Shown piece by piece: positions 27,129-35,813 of a stretch of DNA of 64,000 bases; position 1 is the stretch's first letter, and each line of letters opens with the position of its first letter. The DNA comes from Pseudomonas fluorescens. Lineage in GTDB: Bacteria; Pseudomonadota; Gammaproteobacteria; Pseudomonadales; Pseudomonadaceae. The stretch spans positions 3,348,001 to 3,412,000 of the forward strand of contig NZ_CP008896.1 in the NCBI RefSeq assembly GCF_000730425.1, in the 5' to 3' direction. Both the position numbers and the translations under genes were made by a program. The notes below the pieces were generated by a model, which saw only the letters and a program-made list of their open reading frames with translations, was not told where the DNA came from and did no database searches.

Positions 27129-27163
27129 GGTCGCTGCAGTGCAAGAGCGGGTCGCCGCCGTGC
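27129..27163. promoter_or_regulatory. Candidate CdhR operator: direct repeat with 21-bp period
   Basis: GGTCGCTGCAGTGC (27129-27142) and GGTCGCCGCCGTGC (27150-27163), 12 of 14 identical, on the same face of the helix, as AraC-family dimers need. It is 89 nt before caiX and 71 nt from cdhR. Confidence 0.55.
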
Positions 27164-27251
27164 GTTTTATCGCCCGGCAAGCTGCGTAACGTGGCTGCAC
27201 GGTGCACAAAGACACCGGCCTCCACAATAACGACCTGCCGAGGGATCCATC

Positions 27252-28190
27252 ATGAACCGACTGATCAGCCGCTGCGTGCTCGCCGTCAGCGCCGTCTTGA
27301 GCACCAGCCTGTGGGCCGCCGATGCCCCTTCCTGTAAAAACGTGCGCATGGGCGTGGTGAACTGGACCGACGTGATCGCCACCAGCGCCATGGCCCAGGT
27401 GCTGCTCGACGGTCTCGGCTACAGCACCAAACAAACCAGCGCCTCCCAGCAAATCATCTTCTCCGGCATTCGCGACCAGCGCCTGGACTTGTTCCTCGGC
27501 TACTGGAACCCGCTGATGACCCAGACCATCACCCCGTTTGTCGAGGCCGGGCAAGTGAAAGTCCTCGACACACCCAGCCTCCAGGACGCCCGTGCGACCC
27601 TCGCGGTGCCGACCTACCTGGCTGACAAGGGCCTGAAAACCTTCGCCGACATTGCCAAGTTCCAGAAAGAGCTGGGCGGCAAGATCTACGGCATCGAACC
27701 CGGTTCGGGGGCCAATATCCAGATCAAGGCGATGATCACCAAGAACCAGTTCGGCCTGGGCAAGTTCCAACTGGTGGAGTCCAGCGAGGCCGGCATGCTC
27801 GCCGCCGTGGACCGCGCCGTGCGGCGCAAGGAAGCCGTGGTGTTCTTCGGCTGGGCCCCGCACCCGATGAACGTCAATGTGCAGATGACCTACTTGTCCG
27901 GCAGCGAGGATGCCCTGGGCCCCAACGAAGGCATGGCCACCGTCTGGACCGTCACCACACCGACCTACGCCGAGCAATGCCCGAATGTGCATAAGCTGCT
28001 GACCAACCTGACCTTCACCGCCGCCGACGAGAGCCGGATGATGCAGCCGCTGCTGGAGCACAAGGATGCGCTCGAGTCAGCCAGGCAATGGCTCAAGGAT
28101 CACCCCCAGGACCAGCAGCGCTGGCTGGAAGGCGTGACCACGTTCGACGGCAAGCCGGCTGCCGCCCATCTGCAATTGACCCGCAAATAA
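27252..28190 (+). CDS. caiX: Carnitine-binding periplasmic protein
   Basis: A 312-residue substrate-binding protein of the quaternary-amine (OpuAC/ChoX) family. The signal peptide cleaves near LWA-AD (residue 22). GVVNWTDVIATSAMAQVLLD and KIYGIEPGSGANIQ are typical. No permease or ATPase gene follows; in P. aeruginosa CaiX hands carnitine to the CbcWV core transporter, which is also encoded in this window. First gene of the carnitine operon. Confidence 0.92.
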   Translation: MNRLISRCVLAVSAVLSTSLWAADAPSCKNVRMGVVNWTDVIATSAMAQVLLDGLGYSTKQTSASQQIIFSGIRDQRLDLFLGYWNPLMTQTITPFVEAGQVKVLDTPSLQDARATLAVPTYLADKGLKTFADIAKFQKELGGKIYGIEPGSGANIQIKAMITKNQFGLGKFQLVESSEAGMLAAVDRAVRRKEAVVFFGWAPHPMNVNVQMTYLSGSEDALGPNEGMATVWTVTTPTYAEQCPNVHKLLTNLTFTAADESRMMQPLLEHKDALESARQWLKDHPQDQQRWLEGVTTFDGKPAAAHLQLTRK

Positions 28191-28264
28191 CCTGTCCCGA
28201 ATCACCGTTTCGCGGCCAACAAAGACCGCGAACGGCACTACCACGCCTGTGAGGAACCTGCCCC

Positions 28265-29152
28265 ATGAACCACGACGTCATCATCACCTGCGCACTCACC
28301 GGTGCTGGCGACACGACCGCCAGAAGCCCGCACGTGCCGGTCACCCCCAAGCAAATCGCCGCGGCGGCGGTAGAAGCCGCCAAAGCCGGCGCCACCGTGG
28401 TGCATTGCCATGTGCGCGACCCCCACACCGGCAAGTTCAGCCGCGACGTGGCGCTGTACCGCGAAGTGATGGAGCGCATCCGCGAAGCGGATATCGACAT
28501 CATCGTCAACCTCACCGCCGGCATGGGCGGCGACCTGGAAATCGGCGGCGGCGAGCACCCCATGGCGTTCGGCCCCAACACCGACCTGGTCGGCCCGCTG
28601 ACCCGCCTGGCCCACGTCGAAGCGCTGCTGCCGGAAATCTGCACCCTGGACTGCGGCACCCTGAACTTCGGCGATGGCGACACCATTTACGTCTCCACCC
28701 CGGCCCAGTTGCGGGCGGGTGCCAAGCGCATCCAGGAGCTGGGTGTAAAGGCCGAGCTGGAGATTTTCGATACCGGCCACCTGTGGTTCGCCAAGCAGAT
28801 GATCAAGGAAGGCCTGCTCGACAACCCGCTGTTCCAACTGTGCCTGGGTATCCCCTGGGGCGCGCCGGCCGACACCACCACCATGAAAGCCATGGTCGAC
28901 AACCTGCCTGCTGATGTGGTGTGGGCCGGCTTTGGGATTGGGCGCATGCAAATGCCGATGGCGGCGCAAGCGGTGCTGCTGGGCGGCAATGTGCGGGTCG
29001 GCCTGGAAGACAATTTGTGGTTGGACAAGGGCGTGCTGGCGACCAATGGGCAGTTGGTGGAACGGGCCGGAGAAATCCTCAGCCGCCTGGGTGCCCGGGT
29101 TCTGACCCCGGCAGAAGGCCGCATAAAAATGGGCCTGACCAAACGCGGCTGA
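28265..29152 (+). CDS. cdhC: Dehydrocarnitine cleavage enzyme (BKACE family)
   Basis: A 295-residue beta-keto acid cleavage enzyme (DUF849). It converts 3-dehydrocarnitine and acetyl-CoA to betainyl-CoA and acetoacetate. [13 protein letters not shown], the metal-binding [12 protein letters not shown] and the [14 protein letters not shown] block are present. Cytoplasmic; the second step of carnitine breakdown, acting after CdhA despite its earlier position in the operon. Confidence 0.92.
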   Translation: MNHDVIITCALTGAGDTTARSPHVPVTPKQIAAAAVEAAKAGATVVHCHVRDPHTGKFSRDVALYREVMERIREADIDIIVNLTAGMGGDLEIGGGEHPMAFGPNTDLVGPLTRLAHVEALLPEICTLDCGTLNFGDGDTIYVSTPAQLRAGAKRIQELGVKAELEIFDTGHLWFAKQMIKEGLLDNPLFQLCLGIPWGAPADTTTMKAMVDNLPADVVWAGFGIGRMQMPMAAQAVLLGGNVRVGLEDNLWLDKGVLATNGQLVERAGEILSRLGARVLTPAEGRIKMGLTKRG

Positions 29153-29164
29153 CCGACTCAACCC

Positions 29165-29192
29165 TGTAGGAGCTGGCTTGCCAGCTCCCACA
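29165..29192. repeat. Single REP palindrome
   Basis: TGTAGGAGCTGGCTTGCCAG then CTCCCACA, a compact single hairpin between cdhC and cdhA. Confidence 0.8.
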
Positions 29193-29241
29193 ATGAGCCC
29201 TTTTAGCACTGAGAATTACCGAACTTCTTTAGGACACCATC

Positions 29242-30207
29242 ATGCGCTTTATCACCGAAATCAAAACCTTCGCCGCCCTGGGCAGCGGTGTCATCGGCAG
29301 TGGCTGGGTGGCCCGCGCCCTCGCCCACGGTCTGGATGTGGTGGCCTGGGACCCCGCGCCCGGCGCCGAAGCCGCCCTGCGCAAACGCGTCGCCAACGCC
29401 TGGGCCGCCCTGGAAAAACAGGGCCTGGCGCCAGGCGCCTCCCAGGAGCGCCTGCGGTTTGTCGCGACCATCGAAGAATGTGTGCAAGACGCCGATTTCA
29501 TCCAGGAAAGCGCCCCCGAACGCCTGGAGCTGAAGCTGGCGCTGCACAGCAAAATCAGCGCGGCGGCCAAGCCCGATGCGCTGATCGGCTCCAGCACTTC
29601 AGGGCTCTTGCCCAGTGAATTTTATGAAGGCTCCACGCACCCGGAACGCTGCGTGGTTGGCCACCCATTCAACCCGGTGTACCTGCTGCCGCTAGTGGAA
29701 GTCGTGGGCGGCAAACACAGCGCACCCGAAGCGATCCAGGCGGCCATCAAAGTCTACGAGTCCCTCGGCATGCGGCCGCTGCATGTGCGCAAGGAAGTGC
29801 CGGGGTTTATCGCCGACCGCTTGCTCGAAGCGCTGTGGCGCGAGGCGTTGCACCTGGTCAACGATGGTGTCGCGACCACCGGTGAGATCGACGATGCGAT
29901 CCGCTTTGGCGCCGGCCTGCGCTGGTCGTTCATGGGCACGTTCCTCACCTACACCCTGGCCGGCGGCGATGCCGGGATGCGGCATTTCATGGCGCAATTC
30001 GGCCCGGCACTGCAACTGCCCTGGACCTACCTGCCGGCACCGGAACTGACGGACAAACTGATTGACGATGTGGTCGATGGCACCCGAGAGCAGTTGGGCA
30101 GCCATAGCATTTCGGCGCTGGAGCGCTATCGTGATGATTGCCTGCTGGCGGTGCTGGAGGCGGTGAAAACCACCAAGGCCAAACACGGCATGAGCTTCAC
30201 CGAATAA
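29242..30207 (+). CDS. cdhA: L-carnitine dehydrogenase
   Basis: A 321-residue 3-hydroxyacyl-CoA-dehydrogenase-fold enzyme that oxidises L-carnitine to 3-dehydrocarnitine with NAD+. The Rossmann motif is [18 protein letters not shown] near the N-terminus; [18 protein letters not shown] carries the catalytic His and Asn/Glu. Length matches the P. aeruginosa enzyme. It lies between two REP elements in the carnitine operon. Confidence 0.93.
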   Translation: MRFITEIKTFAALGSGVIGSGWVARALAHGLDVVAWDPAPGAEAALRKRVANAWAALEKQGLAPGASQERLRFVATIEECVQDADFIQESAPERLELKLALHSKISAAAKPDALIGSSTSGLLPSEFYEGSTHPERCVVGHPFNPVYLLPLVEVVGGKHSAPEAIQAAIKVYESLGMRPLHVRKEVPGFIADRLLEALWREALHLVNDGVATTGEIDDAIRFGAGLRWSFMGTFLTYTLAGGDAGMRHFMAQFGPALQLPWTYLPAPELTDKLIDDVVDGTREQLGSHSISALERYRDDCLLAVLEAVKTTKAKHGMSFTE

Positions 30208-30209
30208 CC

Positions 30210-30280
30210 TGTAGGAGCGGCTTGCCGGCGATGACGGTGTTGGATTCACCATCGCTATCGCCGGCAAGCCGGCTCCTACA
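30210..30280. repeat. REP doublet (CCGGC class)
   Basis: TGTAGGAGCGGCTTGCCGGC and its inverse GCCGGCAAGCCGGCTCCTAC around a short spacer, inside the operon between cdhA and cdhB. Confidence 0.85.
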
Positions 30281-30311
30281 GTTGGCTGAGTACAGATGTG
30301 GAATTTATGAA

Positions 30312-30785
30312 ATGCCTACGCTGACCACCTACACCACGAAAATCATCCCCGACTGGGTCGATTACAACGGCCACCTGCGCGATGCGTTCTACCTGCTGAT
30401 TTTCAGCTACGCCACCGATGCCTTGATGGACACCCTGGGCCTGGACAGCGACCACCGCGAAGCCAGCGGCCATTCGCTGTTCACCCTGGAGCTGCATCTC
30501 AATTACCTGCACGAAGTAAAACTGGGCGCCGAGGTCGAAGTGCACACCCAGTTGATCGCCCATGACACCAAGCGCCTGCATCTCTATCACAGCCTGCACC
30601 TGGTCGGCGAAGCACGGGAACTGGCGGGCAATGAGCAGATGCTGCTGCATGTCGACCTCGCCGGGCCACGCTCGGCACCGTTCAGCGAGGCGGTTGCCCA
30701 GCGCCTGGCAACACTCAGCACCGGGCAGGCAGACCTGCCCAGGCCGGCCTTGCTCGGTCGCGTCATCGGCCTGCCGGTCAAATAA
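30312..30785 (+). CDS. cdhB: Betainyl-CoA thioesterase
   Basis: A 157-residue hot-dog-fold thioesterase that releases glycine betaine from betainyl-CoA. DWVDYNGHLRDAFYLLIFSY is the 4-hydroxybenzoyl-CoA-thioesterase signature with the catalytic Asp. ATG at 30312 is chosen because the longer frame from 30138 would read through the preceding REP doublet and overlap cdhA. Last gene of the carnitine operon. Confidence 0.9.
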   Translation: MPTLTTYTTKIIPDWVDYNGHLRDAFYLLIFSYATDALMDTLGLDSDHREASGHSLFTLELHLNYLHEVKLGAEVEVHTQLIAHDTKRLHLYHSLHLVGEARELAGNEQMLLHVDLAGPRSAPFSEAVAQRLATLSTGQADLPRPALLGRVIGLPVK

Positions 30786-30820
30786 AAAAAGCCCCGATCA
30801 AGCCGTGACAGGATCGGGGC
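30784..30820 (-). terminator. Rho-independent terminator reading leftward
   Basis: Stem GCCCCGATC (30791-30799) / GATCGGGGC (30812-30820) with seven A residues before it, so the T-run exists only for minus-strand RNA. On the plus strand there is no T-run. No minus-strand gene lies just upstream of it. Confidence 0.7.
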
Positions 30821-31033
30821 AGAGTGCTTTGTGTGAGCGGGCGGGCCGAGGGTGACCAAACCTTCAGGCTGCTTGCTTGAACCTAAGTGTGCCTGCAACC
30901 CCCTTCGGTAACTGGCTCGAAAACGACCTGTTCATAGTCGTTCCAGCCATTGCGGCATTCAGCCCTTGCCGACCCGCTGATGGCCCACCAGAATCGAACC
31001 TGATCGAACGCTCCCCTAACCAGGATGAACATC

Positions 31034-31297
31034 ATGATGCACGCGGATTTGATTGATCAGGATGACCTGCTGAGCCAACTGCGCTCCCTGGGTTTCGAGG
31101 TGTCCAGCGGCGCCACCGCCGAGCAGGCTTGTGAGTGCGCGGTACGCGGTTTGAGTGACGCACGGGCCAAGGCGCTCAAGGGCATGGTCGAGCAGATGTA
31201 CACCAGCAGCGCAACGATTCTGCCGGCGGTGCGCCAGGCGATCGATAAGCAGTTGTTGCCGGCCCTGGTGCAGTTCAAGCAGAACTCCGGCGCCTGA
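31034..31297 (+). CDS. Small hypothetical protein between cdhB and gbdR
   Basis: An 87-residue acidic, mainly helical protein with no signal peptide or membrane helix (DQDDLLSQLRSLGFEV, GLSDARAKALKGMVEQMY). ATG at 31034 is preferred because AGGA (31022-31025) is 8 nt upstream; the ATG at 31025 overlaps that site. Not recognised. Convergent with gbdR across a REP doublet. Confidence 0.6.
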   Translation: MMHADLIDQDDLLSQLRSLGFEVSSGATAEQACECAVRGLSDARAKALKGMVEQMYTSSATILPAVRQAIDKQLLPALVQFKQNSGA

Positions 31298-31305
31298 TAC
31301 ACCGC

Positions 31306-31389
31306 ATTCGCGAGCAAGCCCGCTCCCACATTTGACTGCATTTCAAAGGTGGAACTCGGTCAAATGTGGGAGCGGGCTTGCTCGCGAAT
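31306..31389. repeat. REP doublet
   Basis: Inverted ATTCGCGAGCAAGCCCGCTC pair between the small hypothetical gene and the 3' end of gbdR. Confidence 0.9.
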
Positions 31390-31403
31390 ACAGACGCCTC
31401 GGT

Positions 31404-32507
31404 CTACAGCCTTACACTGGCAAACGTCGACTCGTTGCGCGCCTGGCTCAACGCCGACATCGGCCCGGCCAACGGTGACAACACCAGCGCCTGCGGAATC
31501 GGCATCATCGCCACCTGCTGGGTGGTGTTGGAGCCTACGCGCTCATCCCGCGGCGGGATGCCGAAGTATTCGCGGTAGCACTTGGAGAAATGCGGCGTGG
31601 ACACAAACCCGCACACCGAGGCCACTTCGATGATCGACATCGGCGTTTGCTTGAGCAACTGCCGGGCGCGGATCAGGCGCAGCTTGAGGTAGTAGCGCGA
31701 CGGCGAACAGTGCAGGTATTTCTGGAACAGCCGCTCCAACTGGCGCCGCGACACCGCCACATACACCGCCAGCTCATCGAGGTCGATCGGCTCTTCGAGG
31801 TTGGCCTCCATCAGCGCGACGATTTCCTGCAGCTTCGGCTGGTTGGTGCCCAGCATATGCTTGAGCGGCACGCGCTGGTGATCCTGTTCATTGCGGATAC
31901 GTTCGTACACAAACATCTCGGAAATCGCCGCCGACAGTTCACGGCCGTGGTCGCGGCTGATCAGGTGCAACATCATGTCCAGCGGCGCGGTGCCACCGGA
32001 ACTGGTGAAGCGATTGCGGTCGAGGGTGAACAGGCGCGTGCTCATCGACACCCGCGGGAAGGCTTCCTGCATCGATGCCAGGCATTCCCAGTGCACGCTG
32101 CAATCAAACCCGTCGAGCAGGCCGGCGCAGGCCAGGGCCCAACTGCCGGTGCACACCGCGCCGAGACGGCGCGACTGGCGCGCCTGGCTTTGCAGCCACG
32201 ACACATGTTCGCGAGTCACGGTGCGCTGGATACCCACGCCGCCGCAGACAATCACAGTGTCCAGGGCCGGGGCTTTGTGCATGGAGCAGTCGGGGGTGAT
32301 CTGCAGGCCATCACTGGCCCATACCTGGTTGCCGTCGACGCTCAGGGTGGTCCAGCGATACAGCTCACGACCGGACAGCTGGTTGGCCATGCGCAGCGGC
32401 TCCACGGCGGACGCCAGGGAAATCAGTGTGAAATTGTCCAGCAGCAAAAAGCCGATGGATTGAGGCGCACGGTTCTGGGGCTGGGCCCCGGAGTTGAACG
32501 ACGTCAT
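31404..32507 (-). CDS. gbdR: Choline/betaine metabolism regulator GbdR (GlxA-type AraC family)
   Basis: A 367-residue activator with an N-terminal DJ-1/PfpI-like domain (SIGFLLLDNFTLISLASAVE) and a C-terminal AraC DNA-binding domain (VSRRQLERLFQKYL, IIEVASVCGFVSTPHFSKCY). In P. aeruginosa it senses glycine betaine or dimethylglycine and induces the gbc, dgc, sox and cbc genes, all present here. The closest relative in the window is CdhR. A GGAG site precedes the ATG at 32507. The C-terminal 50 residues after the DNA-binding domain are low-complexity and probably disordered. Confidence 0.95.
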   Translation of the reverse strand: MTSFNSGAQPQNRAPQSIGFLLLDNFTLISLASAVEPLRMANQLSGRELYRWTTLSVDGNQVWASDGLQITPDCSMHKAPALDTVIVCGGVGIQRTVTREHVSWLQSQARQSRRLGAVCTGSWALACAGLLDGFDCSVHWECLASMQEAFPRVSMSTRLFTLDRNRFTSSGGTAPLDMMLHLISRDHGRELSAAISEMFVYERIRNEQDHQRVPLKHMLGTNQPKLQEIVALMEANLEEPIDLDELAVYVAVSRRQLERLFQKYLHCSPSRYYLKLRLIRARQLLKQTPMSIIEVASVCGFVSTPHFSKCYREYFGIPPRDERVGSNTTQQVAMMPIPQALVLSPLAGPMSALSQARNESTFASVRL

Positions 32508-32612
32508 CGCGGTATCTCCTCACACAAAGCGGGTGATGGCCTCAGGCGAGGCTCTTGTTATTGCACTCTTCGTCCGTCAGGAGAGAGGCTTTGGATTGAT
32601 AGAGCAAATGCC

Positions 32613-32634
32613 ATGCCTAAAGTTGAATAGGCAT
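32613..32634. promoter_or_regulatory. Dyad in the gbdR upstream region
   Basis: ATGCCTA and TAGGCAT, perfect 7-bp arms around an 8-nt centre, about 106 nt upstream of the gbdR start. Could be an operator or an RNA hairpin in the leader. Confidence 0.4.
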
Positions 32635-32913
32635 TCAATAACTCCTGAAAACGACCTGCTGAGGTGTCTATATAAGCCCGCGCCCGACATAAGGATATGA
32701 CCCGGCAAAAGCCTGCGCCCAGGGTCTGTGAGCAGATCGGTAGCACTTGTGGGAAGGCGCTTTCCGGGCGTAGGAAAAGTGTGTCACCACACGCACAGGT
32801 GACGGGTAACAGGAGGGAATATCGTTCGGACGCTACTTATCTGTTTGCGACGCGCTAAAAGGTGGCGTTTTTGGTGTGGGTGTTCACTTTATGAGCAGCG
32901 GTGTTTGAACTAC

Positions 32914-32993
32914 CGCCATCGCGGGCGAGCCCGCTCCCACATTTTGATCTGCCAATACATTCAAATGTGGGCACTGGCTTGCCTGCGATAGCG
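32914..32993. repeat. REP doublet, decayed
   Basis: CGCCATCGCGGGCGAGCCCG left arm and a divergent GTGGGCACTGGCTTGCCTGC right arm; the arms differ in class, so the doublet is degenerate. Confidence 0.7.
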
Positions 32994-33004
32994 CTATCAC
33001 CGGT

Positions 33005-34381
33005 TCAACACTCGACAGCGCTCACCGCCAGCCCACCCCGCGATGTCTCTTTGTACTTGTCATGCATATCCGCACCCGTATCGCGCATGGTGCGGATCAC
33101 CCGGTCCAGGGAGATAAAGTGCTGGCCATCACCGCGCAAGGCCATCTGCGCCGCATTGATCGCCTTGACCGCCGCAATCGCGTTGCGCTCGATGCATGGC
33201 ACTTGCACCAGGCCGCCTACCGGGTCGCAGGTCAGGCCAAGGTTATGCTCCAGGCCGATTTCGGCCGCGTTGCACACCTGCTCGGGGCTGGCGCCAAGAA
33301 TCTCCGCCAACCCTGCTGCCGCCATGGCGCACGCCGAACCGACTTCGCCCTGGCATCCCACCTCGGCACCGGAGATCGAAGCGTTCTTCTTGCACAGGAT
33401 GCCGATGGCCGCCGCGCCGAGGAAGTAATCCACCACATTGGCTTCGGTGACTTGCTCGCTGAACTTCATAAAGTAGTGCAACACCGCCGGGATGATCCCC
33501 GCTGCGCCATTGGTCGGGGCCGTGACCATACGCCCACCGGCCGCGTTTTCTTCGTTGACGGCCAGGGCGAACAGGTTGACCCACTCCATGGCGCTCAAGG
33601 TCGAGCCGATCACATTGGGTTTGCCCAACTCCTGCAGGCTGCGGTGCAACTTGGCGGCGCGACGACGCACATTCAGGCCGCCGGGCAGGATGCCTTCGTG
33701 CTTGAGGCCCTGCTCGACACAGTCCTGCATGGCGCGCCAGAGTTTCATCAGGCCGCTGCGGATTTCTTCATCGGAGCGCCAGACCTTTTCGTTGGCCAGC
33801 ATCAATTGCGCGACGCGCAGGTTATGGGTCTTGCACAACTGCAATAACTCCACTGCGCTGGAAAAATCATAGGGCAGTTCGGTGCGATCCATATCGGCCA
33901 CGCCGCTGCGCGCCTGGGCTTCATCCACCACAAAGCCGCCACCCACCGAATAGTAGGTATCGCGATGCAACTCGGTCTGGGCGCCGTAGACCACCAGGGT
34001 CATGGCATTGGGATGGAACGGCAGGTTTTCGTCGATCAGGCGCATGTCCCGCGACCATACAAATGGCACCGGCACGCGGTTGTCCAGCAGCAGGGTCTGC
34101 GTCTCGCGCAGGGCCTCGATGCGCGGGCCGATCTGCGACGGGTCAATCGCATCTGGCCACTCGCCCATCAGCCCCATGATCACCGCGTTGTCGCTGCCAT
34201 GGCCGATACCGGTGGCCGACAACGAGCCATAGAGCTGCACTTCGACGCGCCGCACCTGTTCCACAAGAGCACGTTCACGCAAGCCCTGGACGAACAACGC
34301 CGCAGCGCGCATGGGGCCGACGGTGTGGGAGCTGGACGGCCCGATGCCAATCTTGAACAGGTCGAAAACACTGATAGCCAT
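33005..34381 (-). CDS. sdaB: L-serine dehydratase
   Basis: A 458-residue single-chain iron-sulfur L-serine dehydratase that converts serine to pyruvate and ammonia. [20 protein letters not shown] starts the beta-type domain; the alpha-type domain carries the cluster cysteines in [16 protein letters not shown] and near [15 protein letters not shown]. It finishes the betaine route by draining serine made by GlyA. ATG at 34381 has GGAG about 10 nt upstream. Divergent from cbcX. Confidence 0.94.
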   Translation of the reverse strand: MAISVFDLFKIGIGPSSSHTVGPMRAAALFVQGLRERALVEQVRRVEVQLYGSLSATGIGHGSDNAVIMGLMGEWPDAIDPSQIGPRIEALRETQTLLLDNRVPVPFVWSRDMRLIDENLPFHPNAMTLVVYGAQTELHRDTYYSVGGGFVVDEAQARSGVADMDRTELPYDFSSAVELLQLCKTHNLRVAQLMLANEKVWRSDEEIRSGLMKLWRAMQDCVEQGLKHEGILPGGLNVRRRAAKLHRSLQELGKPNVIGSTLSAMEWVNLFALAVNEENAAGGRMVTAPTNGAAGIIPAVLHYFMKFSEQVTEANVVDYFLGAAAIGILCKKNASISGAEVGCQGEVGSACAMAAAGLAEILGASPEQVCNAAEIGLEHNLGLTCDPVGGLVQVPCIERNAIAAVKAINAAQMALRGDGQHFISLDRVIRTMRDTGADMHDKYKETSRGGLAVSAVEC

Positions 34382-34798
34382 TGCCGCGAAACTCCTCGAT
34401 GAGCACAGGTCAGGCGCGTCACAGCTGCTACGCTCAAATCGCCCAGATGGCCGCATCATCAAGCTTTCGTTGCGCCGTCCGGCGTCTCACACCGACATAC
34501 CCATGCTCACCAGCGTCGTCCCCGTGCAATGGGGTGTAATCGCCGTTTTCTGCGGTGCAGATCGAGAAAAAGTGCAGTTTTGCCTATGGAAAAACCTGTA
34601 AGCGACCTCACCGACACTGGATACGACCATCCCTGTACTGGATACGACCCACCCTGTAGGCGTCAGATTTTCACTGGTACATGATCAGTCTCGACTCGTT
34701 TGCAAGGCACCAAGGCTGCACGTCGCTCGCACGTCCCAACTGCAACACCTAATAAGCGCGGTCAAGCACCGCCGGAAAAACACCAGGAGTCCAAACCC
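34382..34798. other. 417-bp divergent sdaB/cbcX control region
   Basis: No credible gene. It contains the tandem 21-bp repeat at 34616-34657. The part near sdaB shows no clear motif. Confidence 0.6.
34616..34657 (+). promoter_or_regulatory. Candidate GbdR operator: tandem 21-bp repeat upstream of cbcX
   Basis: Two adjacent 21-bp units (34616-34636 and 34637-34657), each starting ACTGGATACGACC and ending ACCCTGT or ATCCCTGT, 19 of 21 identical. The 21-bp period equals two helical turns. It lies 142 nt before the cbcX ATG. The ACT-N5-CGACC core is shared with the gbcB/gbcA region. Confidence 0.6.
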
Positions 34799-35746
34799 AT
34801 GAAAGGTTCCCCCCCGTTGTTGTTGGCCGCCATGCTGAGTCTTCCCTTTGCGGCCCATGCTGCTGATCCGCAGCAGTGCAGCACCGTCAACTTCTCCGAT
34901 GTCGGCTGGACCGACATCACCGTCACGACCGCCACCACCAGCGAAATCCTCAAGGGCCTGGGCTACAAGCCCCGCACCACGATGATTTCCGTGCCCGTGA
35001 CCTACAAGTCCCTGGCTGACGGCAAGAACATGGATATCTTCCTCGGCAACTGGATGCCGACCATGGAAAACGACATCAAGCAGTACCGTGATGCCGGCAC
35101 CGTGGAAACCGTGCGCGCCAACCTGGAAAACGCCAAGTACACCCTGGCGGTGCCACAAGCGCTGTATGACAAGGGCCTGAAGGACTTCGCCGACATCGTC
35201 AAATTCAAGAACGAGCTGGGCGGCAAGATTTATGGCATCGAACCGGGCAACGACGGCAACCGCACTATCCAGAGCGTGATCGACAAGAATCAGTTCGGCT
35301 TGAAGGACGCCGGCTTCAAGGTGGTCGAGTCCAGCGAAGCCGGGATGCTCTCGCAGGTGGAGCGCGCCACCAAGCGCGGGCAGGCCATTGTGTTCCTCGG
35401 CTGGGAACCGCACCCGATGAACACTCGCTTCAAGCTCAAGTACCTGACCGGCGGTGACGATTCATTCGGCCCCAACTACGGCCAGGCCACCATCTACACC
35501 AACACCCGCAAGGGCTACGTGCAGGAATGCAGCAACGTTGGCCAACTGTTGAAAAACCTGTCGTTCACCCTGGACATGGAAAGCACCCTGATGGGTAACG
35601 TCCTCGACGACAAGATGAAACCCGATGCCGCGGCCAAGGCCTGGCTGAAGAAGAACCCGCAAGTACTCGACACCTGGCTCGCCGGTGTCACCACCCTTGA
35701 TGGCAAGCCAGGACTGGAGGCTGTGAAAGCCTACCTCGACAAGTAA
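34799..35746 (+). CDS. cbcX: Choline ABC transporter, periplasmic binding protein
   Basis: A 315-residue choline-binding protein of the OpuAC/ChoX family. The signal peptide cleaves near AHA-ADP (residue 21). NFSDVGWTDITVTTATTSEIL and GKIYGIEPGNDGN are typical. It shares the same architecture as CaiX. ATG at 34799 has AGGAG 9 nt upstream; the longer open frame has no ribosome site. First gene of cbcXWV. Confidence 0.94.
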   Translation: MKGSPPLLLAAMLSLPFAAHAADPQQCSTVNFSDVGWTDITVTTATTSEILKGLGYKPRTTMISVPVTYKSLADGKNMDIFLGNWMPTMENDIKQYRDAGTVETVRANLENAKYTLAVPQALYDKGLKDFADIVKFKNELGGKIYGIEPGNDGNRTIQSVIDKNQFGLKDAGFKVVESSEAGMLSQVERATKRGQAIVFLGWEPHPMNTRFKLKYLTGGDDSFGPNYGQATIYTNTRKGYVQECSNVGQLLKNLSFTLDMESTLMGNVLDDKMKPDAAAKAWLKKNPQVLDTWLAGVTTLDGKPGLEAVKAYLDK

Positions 35747-35813
35747 CCGCTGACCCTGGGCCGGCGTGCCGGCCCGGGATGTTTTCCCTCTTCGCATGTG
35801 GACATTCACTACC

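Larger units (their letters stand above)
32508..33004. other. 497-bp gene-free region upstream of gbdR
   Basis: Holds the gbdR promoter region, a 7-bp dyad (32613-32634), a CCTGAAAACGACC sequence (32644-32656) resembling the candidate GbdR half-site, and a decayed REP doublet at the right end. No credible gene. Confidence 0.6.

Noticed and set aside
30981..31003. T-arm-like GGTTCGATTC on the minus strand followed by a CCA-like end, suggesting a tRNA remnant or attachment site
   Set aside because: The stem and acceptor lengths do not fit and no D-arm or anticodon arm is found upstream.
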